A stretch of DNA of 38,530 nt. Origin: Paracoccaceae bacterium (GTDB taxonomy: Bacteria > Pseudomonadota > Alphaproteobacteria > Rhodobacterales > Rhodobacteraceae). Under the pieces are notes generated by a model, which was not told where the DNA came from, made no database searches, and worked only from the letters and a program-made list of their open reading frames with translations. Below, one piece after another: positions 15,865 through 24,145 of this stretch; position 1 is the first letter of the stretch, and each line of letters opens with the position of its first letter. Position numbers and translations under genes: made by a program. The DNA is taken from assembly GCA_006226775.1 (NCBI GenBank), contig SBGD01000041.1, positions 1-38,530 on the forward strand. Reading direction: 5' to 3'.

Positions 15865-16308
15865 ATGACCTATGCAACCACGTCCACGTCCCGCCACCCA
15901 TCGCTGATCGACGGCATCGCGAACGCAGATTTTGCCGCCACCATCCTGCGCGTTTCTATCGGCGTTCTCTTTCTCGCCCATGCCGGGCTCAAACTCTTCA
16001 TCTTCACGCCCGCCGGAACAGCGGGCTACTTCGCTAGTCTAGGGTTGCCCGGGCCGCTTGCTTACCTGGTCATCGCGGCCGAGCTTCTCGGCGGCATCGC
16101 CATGATCCTAGGCGTCTACAGCCGCTGGGTCTCGCTGGCACTGGTGCCGATCCTGCTTGGCTCGATCTACGTGCCTCACGGCGCTGCCGGGTTCTTCTTT
16201 TCCAATGAAGGCGGCGGCTGGGAATTCCCTGCATTCTGGGCGGTGACGCTGATCGTCCAGGCCCTGCTCGGTGACGGCGTCTTTGCTCTGAAGCGCAATC
16301 GCGCCTGA
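15865..16308 (+). CDS. DoxX family membrane protein
   Basis: A 147-residue inner-membrane protein with four hydrophobic segments, the DoxX pattern (AATILRVSIGVLFLAHAGLK near the N-terminus, then LVIAAELLGGIAMILGVYSR). DoxX-like proteins accompany quinone, thiol-stress and aromatic-degradation genes; their reaction is unsettled. A GAGGAAAA ribosome-binding site precedes the ATG. The neighbours, LysR upstream and a VOC dioxygenase-like protein plus a broken glutathionyl-hydroquinone reductase downstream, recall mhq-type quinone-resistance operons. Confidence 0.88.
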   Translation: MTYATTSTSRHPSLIDGIANADFAATILRVSIGVLFLAHAGLKLFIFTPAGTAGYFASLGLPGPLAYLVIAAELLGGIAMILGVYSRWVSLALVPILLGSIYVPHGAAGFFFSNEGGGWEFPAFWAVTLIVQALLGDGVFALKRNRA

Positions 16309-16319
16309 CCTTCCTTGCT

Positions 16320-16343
16320 GGCCGCGCGGAACCTCCCGCGGCC
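16320..16343 (+). other. Intergenic hairpin between the DoxX and VOC genes
   Basis: A 7-bp perfect stem GGCCGCG/CGCGGCC with a 10-base loop, not followed by T. It may protect or attenuate the doxX-VOC message. Confidence 0.4.
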
Positions 16344-16367
16344 GCACCTTGTTCAAGGAGACCCGCC

Positions 16368-17231
16368 ATGACCATTGGCACCGATTTCTTCGATATGACT
16401 GCCGCGCCTATGCGGATCGACACCGTCCGGCTCAAAGTGCGGGACCTTGCTGCAGTCTCAACCTTCTACCAGACGGTACTTGGGCTCAGCCCGGTCGCAC
16501 GCGGCGAAGGTCACATCACGCTTGGCACCAGCAACACGCCGCTTCTGAAGCTTGTGGGCGATCCGCAGCTGGCCCCGCTCGATCCGCGACAGGCCGGGCT
16601 TTTTCACACCGCTTTCTTGATGCCGGGCCGATCCGACCTGGCCCGCTGGGTCGCCCACGTCGCCGCGGCGGGCGTGCCGCTTCAGGGCGCTTCGGATCAC
16701 ATCGTCAGCGAGGCACTTTACCTAGCCGACCCAGAGGGCAACGGCATCGAAGTCTATGCCGACCGTCCGATTTCGCGCTGGCACGGCAAAAATGGCGAGA
16801 TCCAGATGAGTACCGATCCGCTGGATCTGCAGGACCTGCTAAAAAGCAACGAAGGCACCGGATGGTCGGGCTTCCCCGAGGGTGGCAGCGTTGGCCATGT
16901 GCACCTGCAGGTGGGGGATACGGCGCAAGCCGATCGCTTCTACCGCGGTGTGCTCGGCTTGGACATCGCTGCGCGCTATCCCGGTGCCAGCTTCTACGGC
17001 AGTGGCGGCTACCACCACCAGCTTGCCGGTAACACCTGGAACAGCCGCGGTGCCGGGAAACACCCCGAGGGCATGGCAGGTCTCGACGCCGTCGAGATAC
17101 TGGTCCGGGATGCCGCGGACCTCTCGGCCATTGCTGCCCGCGCCGAAAGCGCCGGCACCGAGAGTCTCAAAGGCCCCAGCGGTCTGACGCTGCGCGACCC
17201 CTGGGGCACCGCCATCACGCTGAAAAATTGA
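16368..17231 (+). CDS. VOC superfamily protein, catechol-2,3-dioxygenase-like
   Basis: A 287-residue protein made of two vicinal-oxygen-chelate modules (about residues 13-130 and 165-287). Candidate metal ligands are visible: His in LFHTAFLMPG, His in VGHVHLQVGD and Glu in GIEVYADRPISRW. The SEALYLADPEGNGIEVYADR block is characteristic of CatE/MhqO-like proteins that open or detoxify hydroquinone and catechol rings. An AAGGAG site precedes the ATG. It is probably co-transcribed with doxX; the substrate cannot be read from the sequence. Confidence 0.87.
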   Translation: MTIGTDFFDMTAAPMRIDTVRLKVRDLAAVSTFYQTVLGLSPVARGEGHITLGTSNTPLLKLVGDPQLAPLDPRQAGLFHTAFLMPGRSDLARWVAHVAAAGVPLQGASDHIVSEALYLADPEGNGIEVYADRPISRWHGKNGEIQMSTDPLDLQDLLKSNEGTGWSGFPEGGSVGHVHLQVGDTAQADRFYRGVLGLDIAARYPGASFYGSGGYHHQLAGNTWNSRGAGKHPEGMAGLDAVEILVRDAADLSAIAARAESAGTESLKGPSGLTLRDPWGTAITLKN

Positions 17232-17234
17232 GGA

Positions 17235-17572
17235 GTGAACGACACTGGTCAACGGGACATGGGTGGCTAACTCGCAGCCCGTCCAGGCCACGGACCAGGA
17301 CTGCGGGTTCGTCGCCAGACGTCCACATTTCGCAACTGGGTGACGCCCGACGGCAGTGCCGGGCCGACCGGGGAAGGGGGGGCAAGGCCGAGGTCGGACG
17401 CTATCACCTCTACGTCGCGCTGATCTGCCCTTGGGCGTCGCGCGCACTGATCGGGCGCAAGCTGAAATGCCTTGAGGACGTGATCTCGCTCTCCGTGGTC
17501 GAACCTGAACTCTCCGGGCAGGGGTGGCGCTTCGCGGACTATCCTGCCTTCGGAACCGCCCGCGTCGCGTGA
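17235..17572 (+). pseudogene. Remnant of glutathionyl-hydroquinone reductase (N-terminal part, several frameshifts)
   Basis: Pieces in different frames spell the family's N-terminus: VNGTWVANSQPVQATDQD, then STFRNWVTPDGSAGPTGEGG in a second frame, then GRYHLYVALICPWASRALIG in a third, ending after a short LSVVEPEL stretch at 17572. The active-site Cys of this Omega/Xi-class GST family (CPWA motif) is present, but the frames do not join and most of the C-terminal domain is missing. It follows the VOC gene by a few bases, so the intact ancestor was surely in the same operon and reduced glutathionyl-hydroquinones. Only the remnant remains. Confidence 0.8.
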
Positions 17573-17826
17573 GCGTCCCAAAATAGACAGGACTGCAAAA
17601 CCTCGGGAAAGGAAATCAGCCAATGGTGTGGCCGCGGCGACGGCGAAAACGCGATCTAGCCCGGTGGGAACGTCGCAGCCAAGCCCCCAATTTCGCGGAT
17701 GCTGTGATTTGTATAGGCGACGCGGGACCTCCAGAGTCATTGGCAACAATCCAGACGATCCTTTCTCCGATGCAGCAACCGTAGTATCTGTAAACAAGCG
17801 CCCAGCGGAAAAGGAAAACACCACAA

Positions 17827-19368
17827 ATGAGCGGGGTAGGGTTGCGAAGCAAGAAACGAGCGGCAGTCGTGCTCGGGTGGTTCGGGCTTTTGATTGTGAG
17901 CGTGACCGCCATCGCCGTGCTTGAACGGCAGCGATTGGTCACCGAGTTGCAGACCGAGGCGGCGATCCTGCATCGCCTGGCGTCGCAGCGGGCTGACCAG
18001 CACGATGCGCATCTTACCTCGCTGTCGGCCTTGGCCGTGGCGGGAGAGGCCGGGCGGCAGGATCTGTTTCTGGAAGTTGCGGCCACGATTCAGCGGTTCT
18101 ATCCCCGAATCGTGGCGATTGATCTTGTGCCGCTGGACCGCCCCGACCGCTACATCACCACGCGCCAGAGCCTGCCAGGCGAGCTGACAGAAGCAATCAT
18201 CGCAGGCGCGAGGGCTTCCACGGGCGAGCTGGTCTTGCGTCCCGTAAGCGCGACAGAGAGCCTCTATATGGTCGTCAAACGCAGCCCCAATACTGACGCG
18301 GCGCGCTTCGGACTGGCGCTCACGGTGGATGCGGAGCGCTTGCTGGCGTCGGAGGACGTATTCTGGAGGCGGCCTTCTGTGGCGCGTGTCCTGAGCCTGC
18401 CGGACGGCGCGCGGCTTTTCGGCACCGGGCCGGACGGTACGGCAATGCTGTTCCACAAGGCGCTGGGAAGTGGATCGCAGCCGTTGCTACTTGAAGCCGG
18501 GATCACGCCACGTTTCGCCGATATTCTGCCCACGGGCCGCGTTCTGGCGGTCCTGGGAATAATGTCGGTGCTTTACCTGCTGGCCATTCTCGGGCTGCGG
18601 CAACTCGCGCGGGCGCGTCAGGCCGAACATCATGCCCGGCTCAGCGCCAGCGACGCACGACTGGCCCATGCCTCGCGTGTCAACGCCCTTGGCGAAATGG
18701 CCAGCGGCATGGCGCATGAGCTGACACAGCCTCTGACGGCCATTCTCTCACAGGCGCAGGCGGGCCGCCATCTGGCGCGGCGGGGGGATGTCAATGGTTC
18801 TGAAGCCAGCTTCGGGCGTGTTATCGAGCAATCGAAACGTGCCGCAGCCATCCTTGACCGGCTGCGCGATTGGACACGCCCCCAATCTCAGCGGATCGAG
18901 CAGGTTTCGATCAACGATGCGATAGCAAATGTCGAGGCTCTTCTTCGACGCGAGATCGAGACGGGCGGCGTGACCCTGACCAGCGAATTGTCGGCCACCC
19001 GCAATGCCACGCTGCTTGTTGACCGGATCGCACTGGAACAGATCGTCTTCAATCTTACCCGCAACGCTGTGGAGGCCGCGAGCGACAGCGCCGAACGGTC
19101 GGTCCGGCTGACAAGTGGGCTGGCGGGGACCGGCATCATGATAGAGGTCGCCGATAGCGGACCCGGCGTGCCCGAGGATATTCGCCAGCGGGTGTTCGAA
19201 CCATTTGTGACCGGCAAACCTCATGGAACGGGATTGGGGCTGGCGCTTTGCCAAAGACTGACGGAACGGATGGGGGGCGAACTGGCGCTGGTCGAGGACC
19301 GAAAGGAAACCGTGTTCCGGCTATGGCTGCCGGGCGGGTCGGCAGAAGACCGCGAGGTTGCGGAATGA
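17827..19368 (+). CDS. Membrane sensor histidine kinase
   Basis: A 513-residue kinase with two membrane segments (about residues 12-32 and 237-257) enclosing a periplasmic sensor domain of about 200 residues of no family I recognise. The cytoplasmic part has the phospho-acceptor His in ASGMAHELTQPLTAIL (about residue 297), the N box NLTRNAVEA, and ATP-lid glycine motifs DSGPGVPED and GTGLGLALCQR. This HELTQP type is typical of FixL/TtrS/DctB-like kinases. It overlaps by 4 bp the regulator gene that follows. The HbpS-like secreted protein just downstream could be its extracytoplasmic partner. Confidence 0.9.
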   Translation: MSGVGLRSKKRAAVVLGWFGLLIVSVTAIAVLERQRLVTELQTEAAILHRLASQRADQHDAHLTSLSALAVAGEAGRQDLFLEVAATIQRFYPRIVAIDLVPLDRPDRYITTRQSLPGELTEAIIAGARASTGELVLRPVSATESLYMVVKRSPNTDAARFGLALTVDAERLLASEDVFWRRPSVARVLSLPDGARLFGTGPDGTAMLFHKALGSGSQPLLLEAGITPRFADILPTGRVLAVLGIMSVLYLLAILGLRQLARARQAEHHARLSASDARLAHASRVNALGEMASGMAHELTQPLTAILSQAQAGRHLARRGDVNGSEASFGRVIEQSKRAAAILDRLRDWTRPQSQRIEQVSINDAIANVEALLRREIETGGVTLTSELSATRNATLLVDRIALEQIVFNLTRNAVEAASDSAERSVRLTSGLAGTGIMIEVADSGPGVPEDIRQRVFEPFVTGKPHGTGLGLALCQRLTERMGGELALVEDRKETVFRLWLPGGSAEDREVAE

Positions 19369-19973
19369 GCCTGCCAGTCTATCTGGTCGAAGACGATGAC
19401 GCCGTGCGCGAGGGGCTGGCCCTGCTTCTTCGTACTGTCGGCCTTGATGTACGCAGCTTTGCGGGGCCGAGCGAATTCCTGTCGGCTCTCGACCGATTAC
19501 AACCGGGATGCCTGATCCTCGACATCAGAATGCCGCACCTCTCGGGGCTGAAGTTGCAGGAGAAGCTGTCCGAACGCGGCGTGGACTGGCCCACGGTGGT
19601 CATTTCGGGCCACGGTGACATCGAGGCCTGCCGTCGGGCCTTTCGCAACGGCGCCATCGACTTTCTGTCGAAACCGGTGGACGAACAGGATCTGATCGAC
19701 GCGATCCAGAAAGGCCACGCCGAACTGGAGGTCCGTCACCGGGAAGTCTCGGAGGCAGACGAGGCGCGGCAGATCGTGGCACAACTGACGGAACGCGAAA
19801 CCGAGGTTCTGGAAATGGTCGCCAAGGGCCTGACCACCCGCCAGATCGCCGCCGCGCTGGCGCTGTCGCCCCGCACCGTGGACAGCCACCGCGCCGCCAT
19901 CGGGGCCAAGGCCGGGACGAGTTCGGCGGCGGAGCTGACCCGGCTCTGGATCGAGGCGCGCGCGGATCGGTAG
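19365..19973 (+). CDS. FixJ-type response regulator
   Basis: A 202-residue regulator. Receiver domain at residues 1-120: acidic pocket in VYLVEDDDAVREG, phospho-accepting Asp in CLILDIRMPHLSG (about residue 52), the Thr/Ser switch region VVISGHGDIE and Lys in DFLSKPVDEQDL. LuxR-type helix-turn-helix at about 135-195 (LTERETEVLEMVAKGLTTRQ). The start at 19365 overlaps the kinase stop (ATGA). It forms a two-component pair with the kinase and probably activates the HbpS-like and ankyrin genes that follow. Confidence 0.92.
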   Translation: MSLPVYLVEDDDAVREGLALLLRTVGLDVRSFAGPSEFLSALDRLQPGCLILDIRMPHLSGLKLQEKLSERGVDWPTVVISGHGDIEACRRAFRNGAIDFLSKPVDEQDLIDAIQKGHAELEVRHREVSEADEARQIVAQLTERETEVLEMVAKGLTTRQIAAALALSPRTVDSHRAAIGAKAGTSSAAELTRLWIEARADR

Positions 19974-20063
19974 AATTACCCATATGGACGCAAGGGCTAC
20001 GAATACCGAAAAGCGGCGTTTGTCCGTAGGGTCTTCTTGTCAATGAAGTCAAGGAGGACCGAC

Positions 20064-20546
20064 ATGATCCGCAATCTTACCCTCGCCGCCGCCCTGCTCG
20101 CGCCCGTTTCCGCCCTCGCGCAGGACCTGCCAACGGCCCCTTACCTGCCGCTTGATATGGCACAGACTGCCGCGCAAGCGGCTGTTGCGGCCTGTGCCGC
20201 CGAAGGCCACAACGTCAGCGTCGCCATCGTCGCGCGCAGCGGCGTGACCCAGGTGGTCTTGCGCGCCGACAATGCCGGGCCGCACACCGTGGGCAGCAGC
20301 ACCGGCAAGGCGTTCACCTCGGCCAGCATGGGACGCGACACGGCCGGTCTGGCCGGTTTCATCGGCGACAATCCGGCCAATGACGGGCTGCGCGATATGG
20401 ACGAGCGGCTGGTGATCCAGGCGGGCGGCCTGCCGATCCGCATCGGCGGTGCGCTGGTCGGCGGCATCGGTGTCGGCGGCGCGCCTTCGGGCGATATCGA
20501 CGCCACCTGTGCCCGTGCCGGGCTTGACGAGATCGGCGCCGAATAA
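20064..20546 (+). CDS. Secreted HbpS/GlcG-family protein
   Basis: A 160-residue exported protein. Residues 1-19 form a signal peptide (LTLAAALLAPVSALAQ). The rest is the GlcG/HbpS (PF03928) fold: VSVAIVARSGVTQVVLRADN, a Ser/Thr-rich turn with GKAFTSASMGRD, and the glycine end GGALVGGIGVGGAPSGD. In Streptomyces, HbpS binds haem and tunes the SenS/SenR two-component system; other members are part of glycolate or alcohol oxidation clusters. AAGGAGG lies before the ATG at 20064. Its place right after a kinase-regulator pair suggests either a regulated target or a sensor accessory. Confidence 0.87.
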   Translation: MIRNLTLAAALLAPVSALAQDLPTAPYLPLDMAQTAAQAAVAACAAEGHNVSVAIVARSGVTQVVLRADNAGPHTVGSSTGKAFTSASMGRDTAGLAGFIGDNPANDGLRDMDERLVIQAGGLPIRIGGALVGGIGVGGAPSGDIDATCARAGLDEIGAE

Positions 20547-20563
20547 TCCACGTTTCTGTATCA

Positions 20564-20587
20564 CGGCCGGCCCTTCGGGGCTGGCCG
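20564..20587 (+). other. UUCG-capped hairpin between the HbpS-like and ankyrin genes
   Basis: A 10-bp stem (CGGCCGGCCC with GGGCTGGCCG, one G-T pair) closed by a TTCG tetraloop. There is no T run, so it may be an mRNA stabiliser or attenuator inside the transcript rather than a terminator. Confidence 0.6.
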
Positions 20588-20608
20588 CCCTGAAAGAGGA
20601 TCGAACCC

Positions 20609-21286
20609 ATGCTGCGCACTCTCCTGTGCCTTTTCCTGCTCACGCTCGCCACAACGGCGCAGGCACAAACAGCTCCCTCGGCGTCCCAGATAGCGGGGTA
20701 TGACGGGCTGCATCGTGCCGCTCATGAGGGTGACGTCGAAACCATTCGGCACCTTGCCGTTGCAGGGGCCGATATCGATGCGCGGGACCAGGCGGGCCGG
20801 ACCCCGGCGCATGTCGCCGCCTTCGCGTCGAACGATGCCGCGATGCGGGCTCTGGCCGAGGCCGGTGCGGACATGAACGCGCTCGAAGGACGGGCTTATG
20901 ACGTGCTGACCATTGCGGCTGTCGCGGACGATCCGGATATGGTTTCTCTGGCGATTGAGCTGGGCAACCGCGCGGATCTGATCACCAGCGTCTATGACGG
21001 CACCGCTCTTATCGCCGCGGCGCATCTGGGCCATGCCGAGGTGGTCCGCCGTCTGATCGCAGGCGGCGCGCCGCTCGATCACGTCAACAATCTGGGCTGG
21101 ACCGCGCTGATGGAGGCCGTCGTGCTGGGCGATGGTGGTCCCGACCACATCGCCACGGTGCGTGCCTTGGTGGAAGCCGACGCGGACATCACCATTGCCG
21201 ACCGCGACGGCGTCACGCCGCTGCAACATGCCAAAGCGCGAGGCTATGATGAGATCGCCGCTATCATCCGGGCAGCGGGCAATTGA
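20609..21286 (+). CDS. Exported ankyrin-repeat protein (copy 1)
   Basis: A 225-residue protein with a signal peptide (residues 1-19, LLCLFLLTLATTAQAQ) and about five ankyrin repeats: DGLHRAAHEGDVETIRHLAV, QAGRTPAHVAAFASNDAAM, a degenerate one, GTALIAAAHLGHAEVVRRLI, then LGWTALMEAVVLGDGG and DGVTPLQHAKARGYDEI. A periplasmic protein-binding scaffold is the likely role; ankyrin partners of this type accompany catalase or redox genes elsewhere. It closely matches the ankyrin protein at 23073-23762, especially over the last 70 residues. Confidence 0.88.
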   Translation: MLRTLLCLFLLTLATTAQAQTAPSASQIAGYDGLHRAAHEGDVETIRHLAVAGADIDARDQAGRTPAHVAAFASNDAAMRALAEAGADMNALEGRAYDVLTIAAVADDPDMVSLAIELGNRADLITSVYDGTALIAAAHLGHAEVVRRLIAGGAPLDHVNNLGWTALMEAVVLGDGGPDHIATVRALVEADADITIADRDGVTPLQHAKARGYDEIAAIIRAAGN

Positions 21287-21390
21287 TCATAGAAGACTCG
21301 TACACCCCAACCGCAAAGTTGAAAAGTTGACCACACGCTTCTGCATCGCTGCATTCACCTCCGGCTTGACGCGTTTTCAAGTCCGTGAGT

Positions 21391-22596
21391 TTACCCGGAA
21401 AGTTCTGGCCCCATGGCCTCCGGATAGTGCTCTGGCGCGAAGCGGTTGACGAGGATGGCAGCCACGGCGATCCAGCCCAGATGCATGAACCAGCCGCCGG
21501 CAAAGCTCTCGGTCGCGGCATGAATGCGTGCAAGGATAAGGGGCGGGATGGCCGCAAGGATGAATCCGCCGCCCTGCATGAGCGCGGCAAGCGGACCGGC
21601 GCGGGCGGGATTGGGCAGGTGATCGAGCGCCAGGATGAGGCAGAGCGCGAAGCTCCCCGCAAGCCCGACGCTGCAGATCATCACCCAGAACACCGGCGCA
21701 AGGGTGGGAGCAAACGACAATCCGGCGAACCCCGTGGCTTGCATTGCCGCGCAGGCCCAGAGCCAGGGGCGGCGGTCAGTGCCGTTACGCGCCAGCAGCG
21801 GCAGGATGACGGCGCCGACCGCCTGAGTGACCGCCATGATCGCTATCAGCAGGCCGCTTTCACTGCTGCTCCAGCCGTACGCCTGATAATAGGGGGCAAG
21901 CCAGGCGATCAGCGACGAGTAGCCGCCATTGATCAGACCGAACACCGCCATCAAGGTCCAGGCTCTGCGCCGGCCAAGAAGTTGCGCGACCAACCCTCGC
22001 TCGGGGCGAACAAACCGCGTTTCCGAAAGGAGCCCGGCGGTAGAGACGGCGGCCAGCAGCACCGGCAGAGCGAGAACCGCGAGCGCCACGGTCCAGGACC
22101 GGCCAGCCTCCACCAGAACTGGTGTCAATTGCGCGCCCAACGCGCCGCCCGTCATGATCATGGCGGAATAGAGCCCGGTCATGCCTGCAACGCTGGTCGC
22201 GAATTTTTCCTTGATCAACCCCGGAATGGCCGATTGGATGAAGGCAACGCTCGCACCGCACAGAACCGCCGTCAGGATCAGGACCGTCCCGTTGCCTGCG
22301 AACAGCCGGAGCGCATTGCCGAGCATCAGGAACGCAAGCGCCAGCAGCAGTCCGCGCCTCGTGCCGATGGCGGCCTGGATCGGGGGCGACGCGAAGGCGC
22401 CGATCCCCATAAGCATCATCGGCAACAGGGTCAGCAGCGACAGAGTGCCATAGCTCAACCCCGTGTCTTGGGCGATCTGGGCCAGGATCGGCCCCGGCGC
22501 TGCCAGGAAGGGCCGCAGGTTGAGCGCGATCACCACGATAAGAATTGTCAGTGCAATCGGACGAGACGCGCGCGCCTTCGCTCCGCGCGTCACCAT
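21391..22596 (-). CDS. MFS transporter, CynX/NimT-like
   Basis: A 401-residue inner-membrane transporter with about twelve hydrophobic helices. The start VVIALNLRPFLAAPGPIL and the Gly-rich LLTLLPMMLMGIGAFASPP fit the cyanate/nitroimidazole (CynX/NimT) branch of the major facilitator superfamily. Its start is 6 bp from the deaminase stop, so both are one operon with the lipoprotein ankyrin gene upstream. The substrate may be a purine, pyrimidine or related product, suggested only by the deaminase. It is convergent with the ankyrin gene at 20609. Confidence 0.85.
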   Translation of the reverse strand: MVTRGAKARASRPIALTILIVVIALNLRPFLAAPGPILAQIAQDTGLSYGTLSLLTLLPMMLMGIGAFASPPIQAAIGTRRGLLLALAFLMLGNALRLFAGNGTVLILTAVLCGASVAFIQSAIPGLIKEKFATSVAGMTGLYSAMIMTGGALGAQLTPVLVEAGRSWTVALAVLALPVLLAAVSTAGLLSETRFVRPERGLVAQLLGRRRAWTLMAVFGLINGGYSSLIAWLAPYYQAYGWSSSESGLLIAIMAVTQAVGAVILPLLARNGTDRRPWLWACAAMQATGFAGLSFAPTLAPVFWVMICSVGLAGSFALCLILALDHLPNPARAGPLAALMQGGGFILAAIPPLILARIHAATESFAGGWFMHLGWIAVAAILVNRFAPEHYPEAMGPELSG

Positions 22597-22602
22597 TCCT
22601 GC

Positions 22603-23076
22603 TTACGCCTTTTTCGCGGATTGCGCGGACCATGCTCGGTAGATTTCGGGCGCGGCAGCGTCGTCGGGCGGAAGATAACGGATCGTTGCCCAGTCTTGTT
22701 GATCAAGCGGCTGCGACAATTCCGCCGCGGCGTCAGCCGAGCCCAGACCGTAAGGCGCGCCGTTTTCGTTGCTATAGCCAATGACAATCTCGGAGATCCC
22801 GGCGATCTGCATTGCGGCAAGGCACATCGGGCAGGGCTGACCACTGGCGTAGACGGTGCAGCCGTCGAGCCGCGTGGTCGCCAGCGCCGCCCCCGCTTCA
22901 CGGAGTGCCATCAGTTCAGCATGCGCGGTCGGGTCGTTCTCGGCCTCCATTCGGTTCACCGCCCGCGCGATGACCTTGCCGTCCTTGACCAGCACAGCGC
23001 CGAAGGGCTGGCCGCCATCTGCGACGTTTTCGCGGGCGAGCTCGACCGCCTCCTGCATGAATGCGTTGTCACTCAT
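22603..23076 (-). CDS. Cytidine/deoxycytidylate-type nucleoside deaminase, guanine deaminase-like
   Basis: A 157-residue zinc deaminase. The catalytic motif HAELMALREA (His ligand and Glu proton shuttle, about residues 53-55) and the zinc-binding PCPMC (about residues 82-86) are intact, and the C-terminal YGLGSADAAAELSQPLDQQD resembles guanine deaminases. It would hydrolyse an amino group on a purine or related base in the cytoplasm. Its ATG overlaps the stop of the upstream ankyrin gene (ATGA) and it is followed by the transporter. Confidence 0.87.
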   Translation of the reverse strand: MSDNAFMQEAVELARENVADGGQPFGAVLVKDGKVIARAVNRMEAENDPTAHAELMALREAGAALATTRLDGCTVYASGQPCPMCLAAMQIAGISEIVIGYSNENGAPYGLGSADAAAELSQPLDQQDWATIRYLPPDDAAAPEIYRAWSAQSAKKA

Positions 23077-23762
23077 CTTGCACCTGCCTTCTCGAGTATG
23101 TCTGCAATTTCGGTATATCCGCGCGCCTTAGCATGTTGAAGTGGTGTAACCCCGTCATTGTCGGCGAGGGTCACATCCGCGCCTGCCTCGACCAGCAGCC
23201 TGACAATCGCAACGTGGTTCGGGCCGCCATCGCTGAGGATGATCGCCTCGAGTAGCGCCGTCCAGCCGAGGTTGTTGACATGGTCGATATCCGTGCCGGC
23301 CTCGATCAGCGTCCGGACGGTCTCCACATGCCCCCGCTCGGCCGCCGGGATCAGCGCCGTGCCGCCATACCGGTTGGTGCTGGTCAGGTCGGCGCCGTGG
23401 ACAAGCGTCATCTTCAGGATTTCCAGGTGCCCGCGCGCCCCCGCATAGAGATAGGGGCTATCCTCGATGTCATCCTTGGCATTCACGTCCGCGCCCGCGT
23501 CGATCAACAGCCGTGCGGTCTCGATCTGGTTCGCGTGGGTTGCGGCCAAAAGCGCCGTCCGGCCACGGTCGTCGCGTGCGTCGAAATGGTCATCGCGGTC
23601 GATCATATTCTGGACACCTGCCACGTCGCCCCTTTCGGCAGCGTCGATCAGTAAAGGTTCGGCTTGGGCGGACGACATCCGGCCCGGGGCGAAGGGATCG
23701 GTCATGATCATACATCCTGCAAGCGAGATGAGGGCTAAAAGGGTCGGCAAACGGCCGCGCAT
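23073..23762 (-). CDS. Ankyrin-repeat lipoprotein (copy 2)
   Basis: A 229-residue protein. The start at 23762 gives a lipoprotein signal (LLALISLAGC, acylated Cys about residue 17); a further upstream start is possible but would spoil it. Six ankyrin repeats follow, including RGRTALLAATHANQIETARL and GGTALIPAAERGHVETVRTL, and the last two (LGWTALLEAIILSDGG, DGVTPLQHAKARGYTEI) nearly repeat those of the ankyrin protein at 20609-21286. It is the first gene of a three-gene operon with the deaminase and the transporter, all overlapping or nearly touching. Confidence 0.87.
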   Translation of the reverse strand: MRGRLPTLLALISLAGCMIMTDPFAPGRMSSAQAEPLLIDAAERGDVAGVQNMIDRDDHFDARDDRGRTALLAATHANQIETARLLIDAGADVNAKDDIEDSPYLYAGARGHLEILKMTLVHGADLTSTNRYGGTALIPAAERGHVETVRTLIEAGTDIDHVNNLGWTALLEAIILSDGGPNHVAIVRLLVEAGADVTLADNDGVTPLQHAKARGYTEIADILEKAGAR

Positions 23763-24145
23763 GGGAAACTCCTGTCTTGCCGGTTCAGATATTCGACAAG
23801 CGGGCCTTTGGAAAACCAATTCTTCAGATTGCAGCTGGTGCCCGCGTCGATGGCCCCTGTTTTATCGGCTTGCTGAGCGCGGTCGACACCGGTTTCAAGG
23901 ATCATATGCTTAGGAAGGCGGGGGAGGGGGCACTGAACTGCATGACGTTGCGACATTGCCAAACGTTTACGCCATGGAAATGGCGATACATCACGCGGTT
24001 CCAGACGCTCCTTCCCTAACCGAGAGCGTTCGGATACTTGCGGTTGCGATCGAAGAACAGATCGGACCGAGCAGACGGATACTTTTCGGTCGTGGTATAA
24101 AGTTCGTCCGTTGATGGCTGATGCCAACCTGGGTTCAGGAAAAGA
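23763..24145. other. Intergenic region between the divergent ankyrin and CDF operons
   Basis: No confident gene. It must hold the promoters of both divergent units. A + strand frame of 80 codons (23777-24019) has no family resemblance and no good ribosome-binding site, so I do not call it a gene. Confidence 0.5.

Noticed and set aside
21385-23139. A 584-codon + strand frame opposite the MFS and deaminase genes
   Set aside because: Antisense of two clear genes, rich in Arg/Gln/His/Gly; no domain.
23777-24019. 80-codon + strand gene between the ankyrin and CDF operons
   Set aside because: No recognisable motif, weak start, and it occupies the region needed for divergent promoters.
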